Assembly: GCA_964552195.1 (NCBI GenBank)
Contig: CAZKFM010000005.1
Coordinates: forward strand, 62,001-126,000
Reading direction: 5' to 3'
Source of the DNA: CAZKAP01 sp964552195
GTDB lineage: Bacteria; Bacteroidota; Bacteroidia; Flavobacteriales; Flavobacteriaceae
DNA length: 64,000 bases
Positions 34,263 through 42,919 of this stretch are shown one piece after another (positions within the stretch are counted from its first letter, which is position 1; the number at the start of each line of letters is the position of its first letter). The position numbers and the translations under genes were made by a program. The notes beneath the pieces are model-generated. The model made no database searches. It was not told the origin of the DNA and saw only the letters and a program-made list of their open reading frames with translations.

Positions 34263-35063
34263 TTATTGGTCGTAAATCGATGTCTGGTCCAGGAAGCGTA
34301 TGCTGGTGGTATCCAGCGCAAAGTAGTTCCAGCTACCCCGGCTGGATACAATACCGGACGCCCTTAGTGGCTTACCCACGTGCTTCCAGAGAAACGCACT
34401 GGCCTCCTCTCCCGTATCCGTGGTAATCAGATAGAAATCCTCTTCCCCACTTTCCCTGAGTACCCGAAGTACAGGAGGAATACCCCCGGCTATGCATAAA
34501 GACGCGCAACTTCGATGTACCTTACCGAATCCCGGTTTCATCACCCCGAAAAAGCAATTGGGATCGACGATTTCACCTTGCAGCTCCTGCACACTGTCCC
34601 GGGACGCCAGAGGCAATTGGTGCCCAGGTCCGCTCCCTAGATTAAGGTCGCCGCTATCGTTGATCTGAACCAAAGTCTTCCCCTGATAGTAGATCAGGTT
34701 ACCGCTGAGTTGAATGGGCTTGCCGTGAAGCCTGTCCACACCGGCGCTGCGTCCAAAGGGTTCCACGAAAGGACGCGCTCCGAATTTTCCAAACCCAAGG
34801 AGCACCAGATCCTTGAATTCCCCTTCCGCCACCTTCATCCTCAACATGGGATAGGGGGCTTCGTAATAGGTACCGCTCAACTGGGTTGGAGTGTCAAAAT
34901 CGAAGCGGCTTGCCCGGGATGGGCGCTGATTCAGGGAAAAGAACAGGGCCGTAAGCAGTAAGGCCCCCAGCACCGTTCCCAGAAATAGGCGGATACGTTT
35001 GCGAGTCGACGGTCCGTTCTTTTCCGTAGCATAGCCAATGTAGAATTCGTCCTTTGGATCCAT
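34263..35063 (-). CDS. Membrane-anchored protein with a conserved Cys motif, unknown function
   Basis: 266 residues: about 25 cytoplasmic residues, one membrane helix (27-45), and a periplasmic domain. A strongly patterned stretch near residue 165 (GEIVDPNCFFGVMKPG, then HRSCASLCIAGGIPPV) carries three cysteines and a histidine. I recognise this as a recurring but unnamed Bacteroidota motif. The Cys/His arrangement could hold a metal or a haem-like cofactor, or form disulfides. It follows the Rieske gene by 6 bases, suggesting it acts with it. Confidence 0.72.
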   Translation of the reverse strand: MDPKDEFYIGYATEKNGPSTRKRIRLFLGTVLGALLLTALFFSLNQRPSRASRFDFDTPTQLSGTYYEAPYPMLRMKVAEGEFKDLVLLGFGKFGARPFVEPFGRSAGVDRLHGKPIQLSGNLIYYQGKTLVQINDSGDLNLGSGPGHQLPLASRDSVQELQGEIVDPNCFFGVMKPGFGKVHRSCASLCIAGGIPPVLRVLRESGEEDFYLITTDTGEEASAFLWKHVGKPLRASGIVSSRGSWNYFALDTTSIRFLDQTSIYDQ

Positions 35064-35069
35064 GGTCGA

Positions 35070-36101
35070 TTACAACATTAAGGGTTCAACAGGGGTCCCT
35101 TCGGGCAGGGCCTCCGGATGGATGTATACTTCTCCCTCGATTAATCGGAGTCGGTAGGTATGAACTTTTTCAGTGAAAGGTGGAGGTGACTGACCGTTCC
35201 CTGGCAGGTACTGGTAGCCATGCCAGGGGCAGGTGATACAACCATCGACGATCTTCCCTTCCCCCAAGGGTCCCCCCTGATGCTTGCAGTAGTTATGAAC
35301 CGCGGACAACTGCCCGTCGTACTTGTAAACCGCTACCCGTTCTCCGCCAACGGTGAATATTTTCGCCCGGTCATCCTCGATCTCATCCGGATGGCAGACT
35401 CGTAACCAACCCTCATTTTCAGCCGCCGCTCGTCTGCTGTCCATGCGGTATTCCTGTATGCCGGCCCTAAGATGCAGGGAGGCCACCAGGACAAAGCCCA
35501 CAGCCATCAGCAGGGTCGTGCCCCAACTGCCCTCCTGTTGAAAGGCCCCCAAAGCCACATGTAACAGCAGCAGCGCATAGGCCACGTAAACACCCATATG
35601 CAGGGTCTTCCATACGCGAGGCGAAAGGTTCTTGAGAAAAAAGTCGTGACTGGTCGAGGCCATCACAAAGAGTATCAGCAGGGCGAAGAAACCCAGGGTC
35701 TGAAACGGAAAATCCAGCAGGGAGTTGTACTGCGGATTGGAGGTGAAAATGGCCTCTATGGGGTTGAGTCTGCCCAGCAGGTGAAATTGAACGATTGCCA
35801 GTACGGCGTGTATCAGGGCCATCAGGAACATACTCACTCCCAAATGCCTGCGATTATAGAGCAAGGGCAGATAAGCGGAGTTTAGGCGACATAGGGGTCC
35901 TATGGCCAGTATCACATGCAGCACCAGTATGGCCAGAGTACCGAAGGCGCGGATAAGAGCGGTCTCCGGGGTGGCCTCGGGATTCAAAGCGAAGGTGATG
36001 CCTAGGAACAAAACCAGGTACAGTACGTAAGCACCCGCTATATAGTTGTCATAGACCTTTTTGTTGCGGTTCCAGAGTACGTAAGTATAATTGAGTCCCA
36101 T
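35070..36101 (-). CDS. Ferric-reductase-like membrane protein fused to a Rieske 2Fe-2S domain
   Basis: 343 residues from ATG 36101 (MGLNYTYVLWNRNKKVYDNY). Residues of about 15-215 contain six membrane helices of the ferric reductase-like (YedZ/FRD) type with His residues on helices suited to haem b (HVILAIGPLC, RRHLGVSMFLMALIHAVLA, LHMGVYVAYALLLLHVALG). The C-terminal Rieske domain has both cluster motifs, C272-x-H274 and C291-x-x-H294 (YCKHQGGPLGEG, CITCPWHGYQ). It should pass electrons between the haem part and a 2Fe-2S centre. Partner and substrate unknown. It starts 1 base after the upstream stop. Confidence 0.88.
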   Translation of the reverse strand: MGLNYTYVLWNRNKKVYDNYIAGAYVLYLVLFLGITFALNPEATPETALIRAFGTLAILVLHVILAIGPLCRLNSAYLPLLYNRRHLGVSMFLMALIHAVLAIVQFHLLGRLNPIEAIFTSNPQYNSLLDFPFQTLGFFALLILFVMASTSHDFFLKNLSPRVWKTLHMGVYVAYALLLLHVALGAFQQEGSWGTTLLMAVGFVLVASLHLRAGIQEYRMDSRRAAAENEGWLRVCHPDEIEDDRAKIFTVGGERVAVYKYDGQLSAVHNYCKHQGGPLGEGKIVDGCITCPWHGYQYLPGNGQSPPPFTEKVHTYRLRLIEGEVYIHPEALPEGTPVEPLML

Positions 36102-36102
36102 G

Positions 36103-36492
36103 CTAGAGAGGTATTTGATAGACCGTCTTTCCTTGAACCGTATCGAACAGCCATACCTCGCGTGCACCTGGGGGCAGTTCGAAGCGATACATGCCCGGGC
36201 CGGCAACCTGGCCGAGCATTATTCCCTTCGAGTCGGCTTCCGTTATTGCCCGCACCACCACGGCCGGGTACGAAAAAGATTCGGTCACATAAAGGTCCAG
36301 GACGCGTTCGTCTCCCATGCCCATGATCTCGTAATTCAGCGGGCTCCTCTGCTCTAGGGCCGATTCGATCAGGGGCGGGATCAGGGGTGCAGACTGCATA
36401 CGGTCCTTAAGGGCGAAGAATAATACCAAAGGCACCCACACGATCCAGGCGGACCAGATGAACAGATGCGCCTTACGCTGAGTTTGCTTCAT
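36103..36492 (-). CDS. Hypothetical membrane-anchored protein of the Rieske operon
   Basis: 129 residues. One N-terminal membrane helix (10-28, FIWSAWIVWVPLVLFFAL) and a small beta-rich domain outside (VLDLYVTESFSYPAVVVRAI, ending TVYQIPL). Not recognised. It overlaps the 2-helix gene upstream by 20 bases and ends one base before the Rieske gene, so it is likely an accessory of that protein. Confidence 0.68.
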   Translation of the reverse strand: MKQTQRKAHLFIWSAWIVWVPLVLFFALKDRMQSAPLIPPLIESALEQRSPLNYEIMGMGDERVLDLYVTESFSYPAVVVRAITEADSKGIMLGQVAGPGMYRFELPPGAREVWLFDTVQGKTVYQIPL

Positions 36493-36691
36493 TGATATGC
36501 TTTTTGAGTTTATTGATCAGGAATGGCCAGGTGGCGACAACTCCGGGAAACAGGAGTGCCCTTACCCCCTTAGAGGTGTCCTTCATGAGAGGATCGATCC
36601 GGCTGGCCCCCAGCAGGAGGAAGTACAGCCCGAAAAGAAGGCCAATGGTTGCATAGGTTCCCAGGACGATCAGAAAGAGGTCTACTATCAT
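36473..36691 (-). CDS. Small two-helix membrane protein, first gene of the Rieske operon
   Basis: 72 residues with a strong N-terminal helix (3-28) and a weaker second helix (44-60, RALLFPGVVATWPFLI). Not recognised. The stop overlaps the next start by 20 bases. It begins 10 bases after the end of the TPP-enzyme remnant. Confidence 0.66.
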   Translation of the reverse strand: MIVDLFLIVLGTYATIGLLFGLYFLLLGASRIDPLMKDTSKGVRALLFPGVVATWPFLINKLKKHINEANSA

Positions 36692-36701
36692 AATGGGTAG
36701 G

Positions 36702-37034
36702 TTATATCAGGGCCGAATCTGCTATCAATTCAAGGACTGCCGGTCCGGGTTGCTTAAAGAGTTCCTCCATAGCCAGTTCTACTTCGGAATCCTTACTAAC
36801 GGTTTTGCCCCACGCACCGCAGGAACGGGCAAATTCTCCATAGCTCGGATGGGTCAGTGCCGTTTTCCAAACGTCCCATTCCCCGGCGCGTTGCTCCTTG
36901 GAGATCTTACCGAGTTCCGAGTTGTTCAATATAATGAGTTTTACCGGCATCTGATAACGTACCAGTATAGTGATCTCCGAAAGGTATTGGGCGAGGCCTC
37001 CGTCTCCAGCCACAATCCGATTATCGCCTATGGC
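36702..37034 (-). pseudogene. 5'-deleted remnant of a TPP-dependent pyruvate oxidase-like gene
   Basis: The frame opens just after a TAG at 37035-37037 and codes for about 110 residues: AIGDNRIVAGDGGLAQYLSE, then PVKLIILNNSELGKISKEQR and PGPAVLELIADSALI. This is the C-terminal TPP/Mg2+-binding part of acetolactate synthase/pyruvate oxidase-type enzymes, which are normally about 550-600 residues, and it includes the GDG of the TPP motif. The N-terminal four fifths are gone; only 28 bases separate it from the RimB-RimK gene. The protein part looks undamaged, so the loss may be recent. Confidence 0.82.
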
Positions 37035-37062
37035 CTACAGTCTGCTCGTTTCCTAAAAACAA

Positions 37063-38475
37063 TCAGGAATGGATACCCGTGGCCTCTTCGAGGCCATTGG
37101 AGGACTGTGTAGTGGACCCGTTAAATTTAATCTTGCGCTCGATTCCTTCAATCATCAGGTTGGCAATATCCTTGCCGGTGGCATTTTCGATGGCTTCCAG
37201 ACCCGGGGAGGAATTTACCTCGAGCAGTAGAGGTCCCTTATTGGAGCGTATGATGTCCACACCGGCCACATCTAAATTCAGAATCTTGGCGGCCTTAACC
37301 GCCAGCTTGCGTTCTTCGGCCGTGATCTTGATCCGGCTTGCGCTGCCACCTCGGTGCACATTGGCCCGGAACTCACCTTTGGCAGCCTGACGCTGCATGG
37401 ACGCCACCACTTTACCATTCACCACAAAGCATCGGATGTCCTGTCCGTTGGCCTCCTTAATGAACTCCTGCACCAATATGTTGGCATGAAGGCTCTTGAA
37501 TGCATTGATCACACTTTCCGCTGCACTGCTGGTCTCGGCCATGACCACCCCCATGCCCTGAGTGCTCTCCAGGAGCTTGATCACCAAAGGTGCCCCACTC
37601 ACCATCTGGATCAGGTCCTTGGTGTCCACAGGGGATTTGGCAAATCCGGTTGTGGGAATGTGAATATCGTTGGTAGAGAACAGCTGGGAGGCAAAAAGTT
37701 TGTCCCGGGAACTGGAGATCGACTCCGCCGTATTCTGACAATAGGCTCCCAGAGCAGCGAATTGTCGGATTAGCGCGCAGGCGTAGAAGGTGACTGAGGG
37801 TTTGATGCGAGGGATAATGGCATCGAACTTCTTCAGGTTGGTCCCTCCGCGGTAGCGAATCTCCGGAGACTGGGCATCCAGCTTCATATAAACGTGTTCC
37901 ACGTTCAGGAATACCATTTCATGGCCCCTGGCCTTACCCGCCTCCATAATACGTTCGTTGCTATACAGTTTCTTGTTACTGGCCAATAGACCAATGCGAA
38001 GTCCTGATTTTTGACGTATGTGATCCTTGTACTGTCTTAAAAGATCGTCTTCAGATATGTCACCGAGTTCAAAACTCTTGGCCGGATCGACCAGGTATCT
38101 GCCCGTCATGGCTTCCCTACCCAGAAGCATGCGGTATTCCATCGTATTTCGGTGGGCCAGGGTACATTCGATTTCAAAAACGTGTTCCCCCATGCGGATA
38201 GGAGTTCGTATCACCAGTCTTTCCTCACTGATACCCATGGAACTCTTAATGTTCCGACGGTCCACCACTTGAGCCTGGCACCGAACCGAAATGCTGCGGT
38301 TATTCTGTAGGGGATTGACTTCGAAGCGGGCCCAGAGTTCGTTTTTGAACTTAAACGTTTGAATGTCTGTTGCCTGAATGGAAGAAGTTCGCGCGCCCGA
38401 ATCCACCCGGGCCTTAATTGCCGGTATGCCTAATTCGTCAAAATGGCACCACTCCTCGCTGCCTATGATTTCCAA
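37063..38475 (-). CDS. RimB-RimK fusion: retropepsin-like protease plus ATP-grasp glutamate ligase
   Basis: 470 residues from TTG 38475. Residues 1-140 are a RimB-like retropepsin fold with active-site D25-S-G-A28 (KARVDSGARTSS). Residues of about 165-450 are a RimK-type ATP-grasp ligase (TTGFAKSPVDTKDLIQMV, LVIKLLESTQGMGVVMAETS, RCFVVNGKVVASMQRQA, LLLEVNSSPGLEAIE). In E. coli the separate RimK adds glutamates to ribosomal protein S6 and RimB trims them. Here both activities are on one chain, so the same protein could write and erase the tag. The start codon is non-ATG and no closer ATG exists. Confidence 0.87.
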   Translation of the reverse strand: MEIIGSEEWCHFDELGIPAIKARVDSGARTSSIQATDIQTFKFKNELWARFEVNPLQNNRSISVRCQAQVVDRRNIKSSMGISEERLVIRTPIRMGEHVFEIECTLAHRNTMEYRMLLGREAMTGRYLVDPAKSFELGDISEDDLLRQYKDHIRQKSGLRIGLLASNKKLYSNERIMEAGKARGHEMVFLNVEHVYMKLDAQSPEIRYRGGTNLKKFDAIIPRIKPSVTFYACALIRQFAALGAYCQNTAESISSSRDKLFASQLFSTNDIHIPTTGFAKSPVDTKDLIQMVSGAPLVIKLLESTQGMGVVMAETSSAAESVINAFKSLHANILVQEFIKEANGQDIRCFVVNGKVVASMQRQAAKGEFRANVHRGGSASRIKITAEERKLAVKAAKILNLDVAGVDIIRSNKGPLLLEVNSSPGLEAIENATGKDIANLMIEGIERKIKFNGSTTQSSNGLEEATGIHS

Positions 38476-38621
38476 TTGCTGTGTTTTTAGGAGAGTCCGG
38501 GTTGGTTATCTGCAGGACTCACTCGCTAAGTTACGGTCTTCGAACTGCCCAAAAAACTTCGGGTCTAAATAAATCCGAATCGTTCCTGTGCGCCATTCGT
38601 ATAACAGGCACGACCTGCGTT

Positions 38622-39179
38622 CTAGTTTACCGTAACGGGAAAACTTACTTGAACGTCGGTTTCGCCACCAGCATCGGCCAATGTACCGTCGTTGGGTTTT
38701 TTGGGCTCGTGCAATAGCACTATCGTCAACTCCCCTGTACCTGCTGCACCCGTTTGTAGGAAGAATTGAGTACCCAACGGGTTGTTGTTCGAATCCACAT
38801 TCAGGTTCTGAAAAGTCAGATTCAGTCCCTGACCGGGAAGAAAAAATACCTGGTGTTCCGCTGATTCGGCCTCGACCTCTTGGGTGATATCTTCAGCCGG
38901 AGCCTTGGTCTCGTCCAGGAATTCGATTGTGCCATTATAGCCGAAATTAGCCGTAAGATCTTCCGAAACCGTTATTGTAGGTTCACCGGAACCCGCACCG
39001 TCCAGATCCCGAAAAGTAAGTACGATATCGGTTCCACTGGTCACAGGACTGAGGGTTACACGAACCGTTGTGATCAATTCGCTCTCGTTTACCGGGGTTA
39101 CCACCAATTCGTCATTACTGCAGGAGCCCAGCACTATGAGTACGCAGGAAAACAGCAGGATATGGAAACGTTTTTTCAT
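38622..39179 (-). CDS. Lipoprotein, paralogue of the next gene; metal-uptake locus
   Basis: 185 residues with a lipoprotein signal (LIVLGSC, Cys20). Shares with the 39382 protein the stretches NESELITTVRVTLSP, GTIEFLDET, and PNDGTLADAGGETDV in the same order and spacing, so the two arose by duplication. The acidic/His segment near EVEAESAEHQVFF is present but weaker than in the paralogue. Function not established; by position it should serve the neighbouring TonB receptor. Confidence 0.75.
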   Translation of the reverse strand: MKKRFHILLFSCVLIVLGSCSNDELVVTPVNESELITTVRVTLSPVTSGTDIVLTFRDLDGAGSGEPTITVSEDLTANFGYNGTIEFLDETKAPAEDITQEVEAESAEHQVFFLPGQGLNLTFQNLNVDSNNNPLGTQFFLQTGAAGTGELTIVLLHEPKKPNDGTLADAGGETDVQVSFPVTVN

Positions 39180-39307
39180 CGCATTCTTTTTAAGGGCGAA
39201 GGCAGAAATACCTCATTCGGCCGCCACTGTAATTTTCCGCGAATATACGGCCAGACTGCGATTTGAGAAAACCGGACCCCCGGGAAGGGCACGCAGGAGA
39301 CCGGTAA

Positions 39308-39332
39308 ATAAAAAAGCCCCCGTTGGGGGGCT
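39308..39332 (-). terminator. Intrinsic terminator after the first lipoprotein gene
   Basis: On the minus strand AGCCCCC (39332-39326) pairs with GGGGGCT (39321-39315) around CAAC, followed by T6. It lies 49 bases after the stop of the 39382 gene and separates the TonB receptor-lipoprotein unit from the downstream paralogue. Confidence 0.85.
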
Positions 39333-39381
39333 CTATAGCTGCACTTATAGGTTACAGCCTTGCTCGGTAAAGCACTGATGA

Positions 39382-39939
39382 TTACTGAATAGTCACGGGG
39401 AAGGGTACCTCCACGTCGGTCTCACCACCAGCATCGGCCAGAGTACCATCATTGGGCTTATTACCCTCGTGGATCAAAGCAACGGTAAGCGTACCCGTGC
39501 TGGCCGCTCCTGTGGTCGCCGTGAAGGTCAGACCCAGTGGATTGCCATCTCCGTCCAGATCCAGGTTGGAAAAGGTGATGTTCAGACCAGTAGAAGGCAG
39601 GTAGAATACCTCGTGCTCGTCATCTTCTTCCTCCACCTCTTCGGTGATATCCTCTACGTCGTTGGGATCGGTCTCATCGAGGAATTCGATCGTTCCGCTG
39701 TAGGTGGTATTGGCCGCCAGTGTACCTCCGGTAATCGTAGGTGCTCCGGAACCCTCTCCATCAGGATCCTCAAAGGTCATGGTTACCGCAGTACCGCCTC
39801 CCTGGGGAGTCAGGGTAACATTTACCGTTGTAATCACCTCGGACTCGTTAACAAGTTCCGGGGCGTCGTCGTCGTTGTCACAACTTACTACGGCTAGCAG
39901 GCCGAGGATGAGTCCAAAAGAAACAATTAACTTCTTCAT
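39382..39939 (-). CDS. Acidic lipoprotein of the TonB/metal locus
   Basis: 185 residues, lipobox ending in Cys20 followed directly by DNDDDAPE. The middle carries a dense acidic/His segment (EEVEEEDDEHEVFYLP) and a Asp-rich calcium-binding-like stretch (DLDGDGNP). Homologues in Bacteroidota are sometimes labelled type 1 periplasmic binding fold protein, a name that does not fit what I can see. It starts 43 bases after the TonB receptor stop. Lipid anchor plus acidic clusters suggest an outer-membrane metal-binding helper for the receptor. Confidence 0.78.
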   Translation of the reverse strand: MKKLIVSFGLILGLLAVVSCDNDDDAPELVNESEVITTVNVTLTPQGGGTAVTMTFEDPDGEGSGAPTITGGTLAANTTYSGTIEFLDETDPNDVEDITEEVEEEDDEHEVFYLPSTGLNITFSNLDLDGDGNPLGLTFTATTGAASTGTLTVALIHEGNKPNDGTLADAGGETDVEVPFPVTIQ

Positions 39940-39982
39940 GTTTAAAAATTTAGAATGTGAATTAGAAATAGATTAATTAGAA

Positions 39983-42388
39983 TTAAAAATTGAATTTTAC
40001 TTGTAATTGAAAGTTCTGCCCCATTTCGTCAGCGTAAAAACGCAGGCGGTTCAAATAATTTCGATAGTTGGTGTTGAACAGGTTGTTTACCGATACACCT
40101 AACTGCCAGCCCAGACCATCACCCCCTGTCAGGTCCCAATCTGTACGGAAATGCCAGAGCTCATAACGATCGGGCGGTGTGCTCACATCAATGAGTTCTT
40201 CCTGCTGAGTTACTGGCACAAACACCGTGAAATTGGTATCCGGAAACTCATTCTGACGGAATACGTATTCGTTTTGCACAGACACCGACCAATTCTTCTT
40301 TCTGAGGAATCGATAGTTGAACGTAGTAATCGATTGAGCCGGTGGCACCAGGATCAGCGGTATGTCCTGAACCCGATCGTATCCTTTGACGAAGGAGAAT
40401 TGATGGGTCCAATCCAAACGATCGGTTATGTCTCCCGAGGAATCCCAATCGAAACCGATCAGATAGGCATCCGTTTGCCGGTACTCCCAAACCTGAAAAT
40501 TCCCGCGTATGGTCTGTTCAATCCCGGTGGGTTCGATCTGAATAAAGTCGTCGATTCGCTGAATGAATGGCGACAATTCAAAAGCCAGATACTTACCGCG
40601 TTTATTAAGGCTCAGACTAAGATTAAGGGACTGTTCGGGCTTAAATCGCAGGTTACCCAGTTCTATGCGGGCAGCGGAATGATGCAAACCCTCGCTAAAC
40701 CATTCGGAGGGGTTCGGCACCCGGGTAGCCAGGGAGGCATTGAGTGAAAACCTATACTGGGAGCCGAAATCAAAAAACACCCCCGTACTAGCCGATGCCA
40801 TGTGGTTTCGAAAAATGGCCTGCACCAGTAACTGATTTCCAAAATCCTCAATCACCAGATCACCGAAATCTTGCTGATACTCCCGGTCTTCCCAGAGTGA
40901 ACGACGGAAAAACTTCAGGGCGTCCATATACTGGAAGTCGTAGCGTATTCCTGCTTCCCAACCCCAGGACCGGTCCCAGTTCGAATTCAATATGCCGTAG
41001 GCTCCAAAACGGTACGACTCGTAGTCCGGGATCAATCTCCTGACTCCGGTGCGGGGATCGGCAAAATTCTCTTGAAAACGCGCCTCCATCCCTGTTTTGA
41101 ACAGCAGGTCTTTTCCGGTCGGGGAACGCAAATCGAGATTGACCATATGTGTGGTAAGCCGAAGATCCACTGAAGGTAAATCAGCGTCTTCCCCTCGCCG
41201 AATATCGAATTCGAATCGACGGTTCCTTTGGTAGCTGTACAGAAAATCCCATTTCCAGCCTCCGGCCGATCGAAAATACGCCTTGAACCTGCCCAACTGA
41301 TGGGTCACATCCTGTTGGGGTGCGAGTATGTCGTAAGTGAAGTCCCGGATGATCAATGGTTCCGAGCTGCTGAGCGCTCGAAACTGATCGGATGCACCGC
41401 CCAGATGGGAAGCCCTCAAAATGGCCAGGTCCGTATGATAATAGGAATAGGATGTTTCCCAACCCCATTGGAACCCCTGCTTACCAAATCTTATACTACC
41501 GTTGGCTTCCTGCACCCCGGTATTACTCAAGATATAATCCGGTGCCTCCAGGTCCCCCATCCTTTTATACGAGCCCTGTATGTTGGCAAACCATCCTGAG
41601 GCCGCAGTGGTGGTATAGCTCGCCGTAATGGAACCGCCTCTGCCATTGGATTGTCCCCCGGTAATCACCCTTCCAAAGGTGCTATCCTTCAAGGCAATGG
41701 CCTGAGCTTCGGCCAGGACCAATCCCCCAACGGCATCTCCGGCATACTTAAGGCCAGAAGCCCCTTTAACTACTTTAAGGCTGTACGCACTATTGACATC
41801 GAGATTAGGGGCATGCTCCGCCCCCCATTCCTGGTCAGCCATACGTACACCTTGAGTAAAGATTAAGACCCTGCTGCTGTGCAATCCGTGTATTTGAGGT
41901 TTGGCAATGGTATTTCCGGTTCGCAAAGCGCTCACACCACTCAGTGAAACCAGGGCATCTCCTAGGCTACCGGAACTATAGCGCTCCAACTCCTGCGTAG
42001 AAATCTGATCGACGACACCCGTTTCCGTGGGTCTGTTCAATACCTTTTCAGTGACCTCTACCTCCTGCAATACTTCCAGGTGGTGTTCGAGCTTGAATGT
42101 TCTCTCCAGGTTCGACTGAATATTTATCGAAAAAATACGTGTGGCGCAAAACGGATGAGAAATCTGCAGTTGCAGTCTTCCGGCACACAGGGAATTGAGC
42201 ACGAATCCACCTGAGGCATCCGTATACACCGCCCGGGATGTTCCTGCCACTATAATCAGGGCTTCCTCCAGGGCACTCTGATCGTGGGAGTCAATTACCA
42301 TTCCCTTTAGCGAATACGAACACTCCTGTGCGCACAGGGATGTGCACAGGCCAAATAGGCATCCAATAAGTATTGCGAAAAATTTCAA
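39983..42388 (-). CDS. TonB-dependent outer-membrane receptor, probable metal uptake
   Basis: 801 residues: signal peptide, carboxypeptidase-like regulatory domain (about 25-110, LKGMVIDSHDQSALEEALII), plug (about 115-230, VVKGASGLKYAGDAVGGLVL) and a 22-strand barrel ending in aromatic Phe (QLQVKFNF). Energised by TonB, it brings a large or rare substrate across the outer membrane. The substrate is not shown directly; small His/Cys-rich and acidic lipoprotein genes on both sides point to a transition metal or metal chelate rather than a sugar. No SusD partner is present, against polysaccharide use. Confidence 0.9.
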   Translation of the reverse strand: MKFFAILIGCLFGLCTSLCAQECSYSLKGMVIDSHDQSALEEALIIVAGTSRAVYTDASGGFVLNSLCAGRLQLQISHPFCATRIFSINIQSNLERTFKLEHHLEVLQEVEVTEKVLNRPTETGVVDQISTQELERYSSGSLGDALVSLSGVSALRTGNTIAKPQIHGLHSSRVLIFTQGVRMADQEWGAEHAPNLDVNSAYSLKVVKGASGLKYAGDAVGGLVLAEAQAIALKDSTFGRVITGGQSNGRGGSITASYTTTAASGWFANIQGSYKRMGDLEAPDYILSNTGVQEANGSIRFGKQGFQWGWETSYSYYHTDLAILRASHLGGASDQFRALSSSEPLIIRDFTYDILAPQQDVTHQLGRFKAYFRSAGGWKWDFLYSYQRNRRFEFDIRRGEDADLPSVDLRLTTHMVNLDLRSPTGKDLLFKTGMEARFQENFADPRTGVRRLIPDYESYRFGAYGILNSNWDRSWGWEAGIRYDFQYMDALKFFRRSLWEDREYQQDFGDLVIEDFGNQLLVQAIFRNHMASASTGVFFDFGSQYRFSLNASLATRVPNPSEWFSEGLHHSAARIELGNLRFKPEQSLNLSLSLNKRGKYLAFELSPFIQRIDDFIQIEPTGIEQTIRGNFQVWEYRQTDAYLIGFDWDSSGDITDRLDWTHQFSFVKGYDRVQDIPLILVPPAQSITTFNYRFLRKKNWSVSVQNEYVFRQNEFPDTNFTVFVPVTQQEELIDVSTPPDRYELWHFRTDWDLTGGDGLGWQLGVSVNNLFNTNYRNYLNRLRFYADEMGQNFQLQVKFNF

Positions 42389-42425
42389 TAGTTTGTTTTT
42401 ACTCCTGATAAAACCAGCAACAAGT

Positions 42426-42773
42426 CTAGCAGAAAGTAAAAACGGGCGGGCCTCGGTTGGTAGTTACCCCGTAGGTTTTTAGAAGTCGGAAATCAAATTC
42501 AGAAAACGATGGTTGATGATCGATTTTGACCCCTTCCGGTACGGCCGGACTATCGTTTGATAAAACAAAAGGTAACAGCTGAAGGGCTGTGACGTCGCAA
42601 TCATCACACGCTTCATGATACTGGGAATCGCTCTGCGAATTCGCCCCGTGATCGTGATCGCAAACAGACTGAAGGTCGTGAAGTATGGAGGGAAGAGATA
42701 AAACAAAAACCAGTAGCAGGGCCCCTATAGACCTGAACACACTGGTGTTTTTATTGCTTTTCTTCCCATTCAT
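42426..42773 (-). CDS. Small His/Cys-rich exported protein preceding the TonB receptor
   Basis: 115 residues from ATG 42773; the longer frame to 42791 starts inside the promoter. One hydrophobic signal/anchor helix (about 13-33), then a cluster of potential metal ligands in CDHDHGANSQ and HEACDDCD, and the end NRGPPVFTFC. Not assigned to a family I can name with confidence. It lies 37 bases before the TonB receptor on the same strand and likely senses or carries the metal imported there. Confidence 0.66.
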   Translation of the reverse strand: MNGKKSNKNTSVFRSIGALLLVFVLSLPSILHDLQSVCDHDHGANSQSDSQYHEACDDCDVTALQLLPFVLSNDSPAVPEGVKIDHQPSFSEFDFRLLKTYGVTTNRGPPVFTFC

Positions 42774-42780
42774 AGCGGGC

Positions 42781-42788
42781 CAAATATA
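42781..42788 (-). promoter_or_regulatory. -7 box of the small His-rich/TonB operon
   Basis: A perfect TATATTTG on the minus strand sits 7 bases before ATG 42773, which puts transcription start within a few bases of the start codon. No good -33 TTG is seen at the usual distance. Confidence 0.5.
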
Positions 42789-42919
42789 CAATTTATCCGG
42801 TGTTAGTTGCTATAATCGACCAGGCATTTAAGGTACTATCAGGTTACTGCCTCAAAATATGGAAATCCATTGCCGTGAACTAACGAATTTGTTGCGGAGA
42901 CTTTTTCCAATTATTATCC

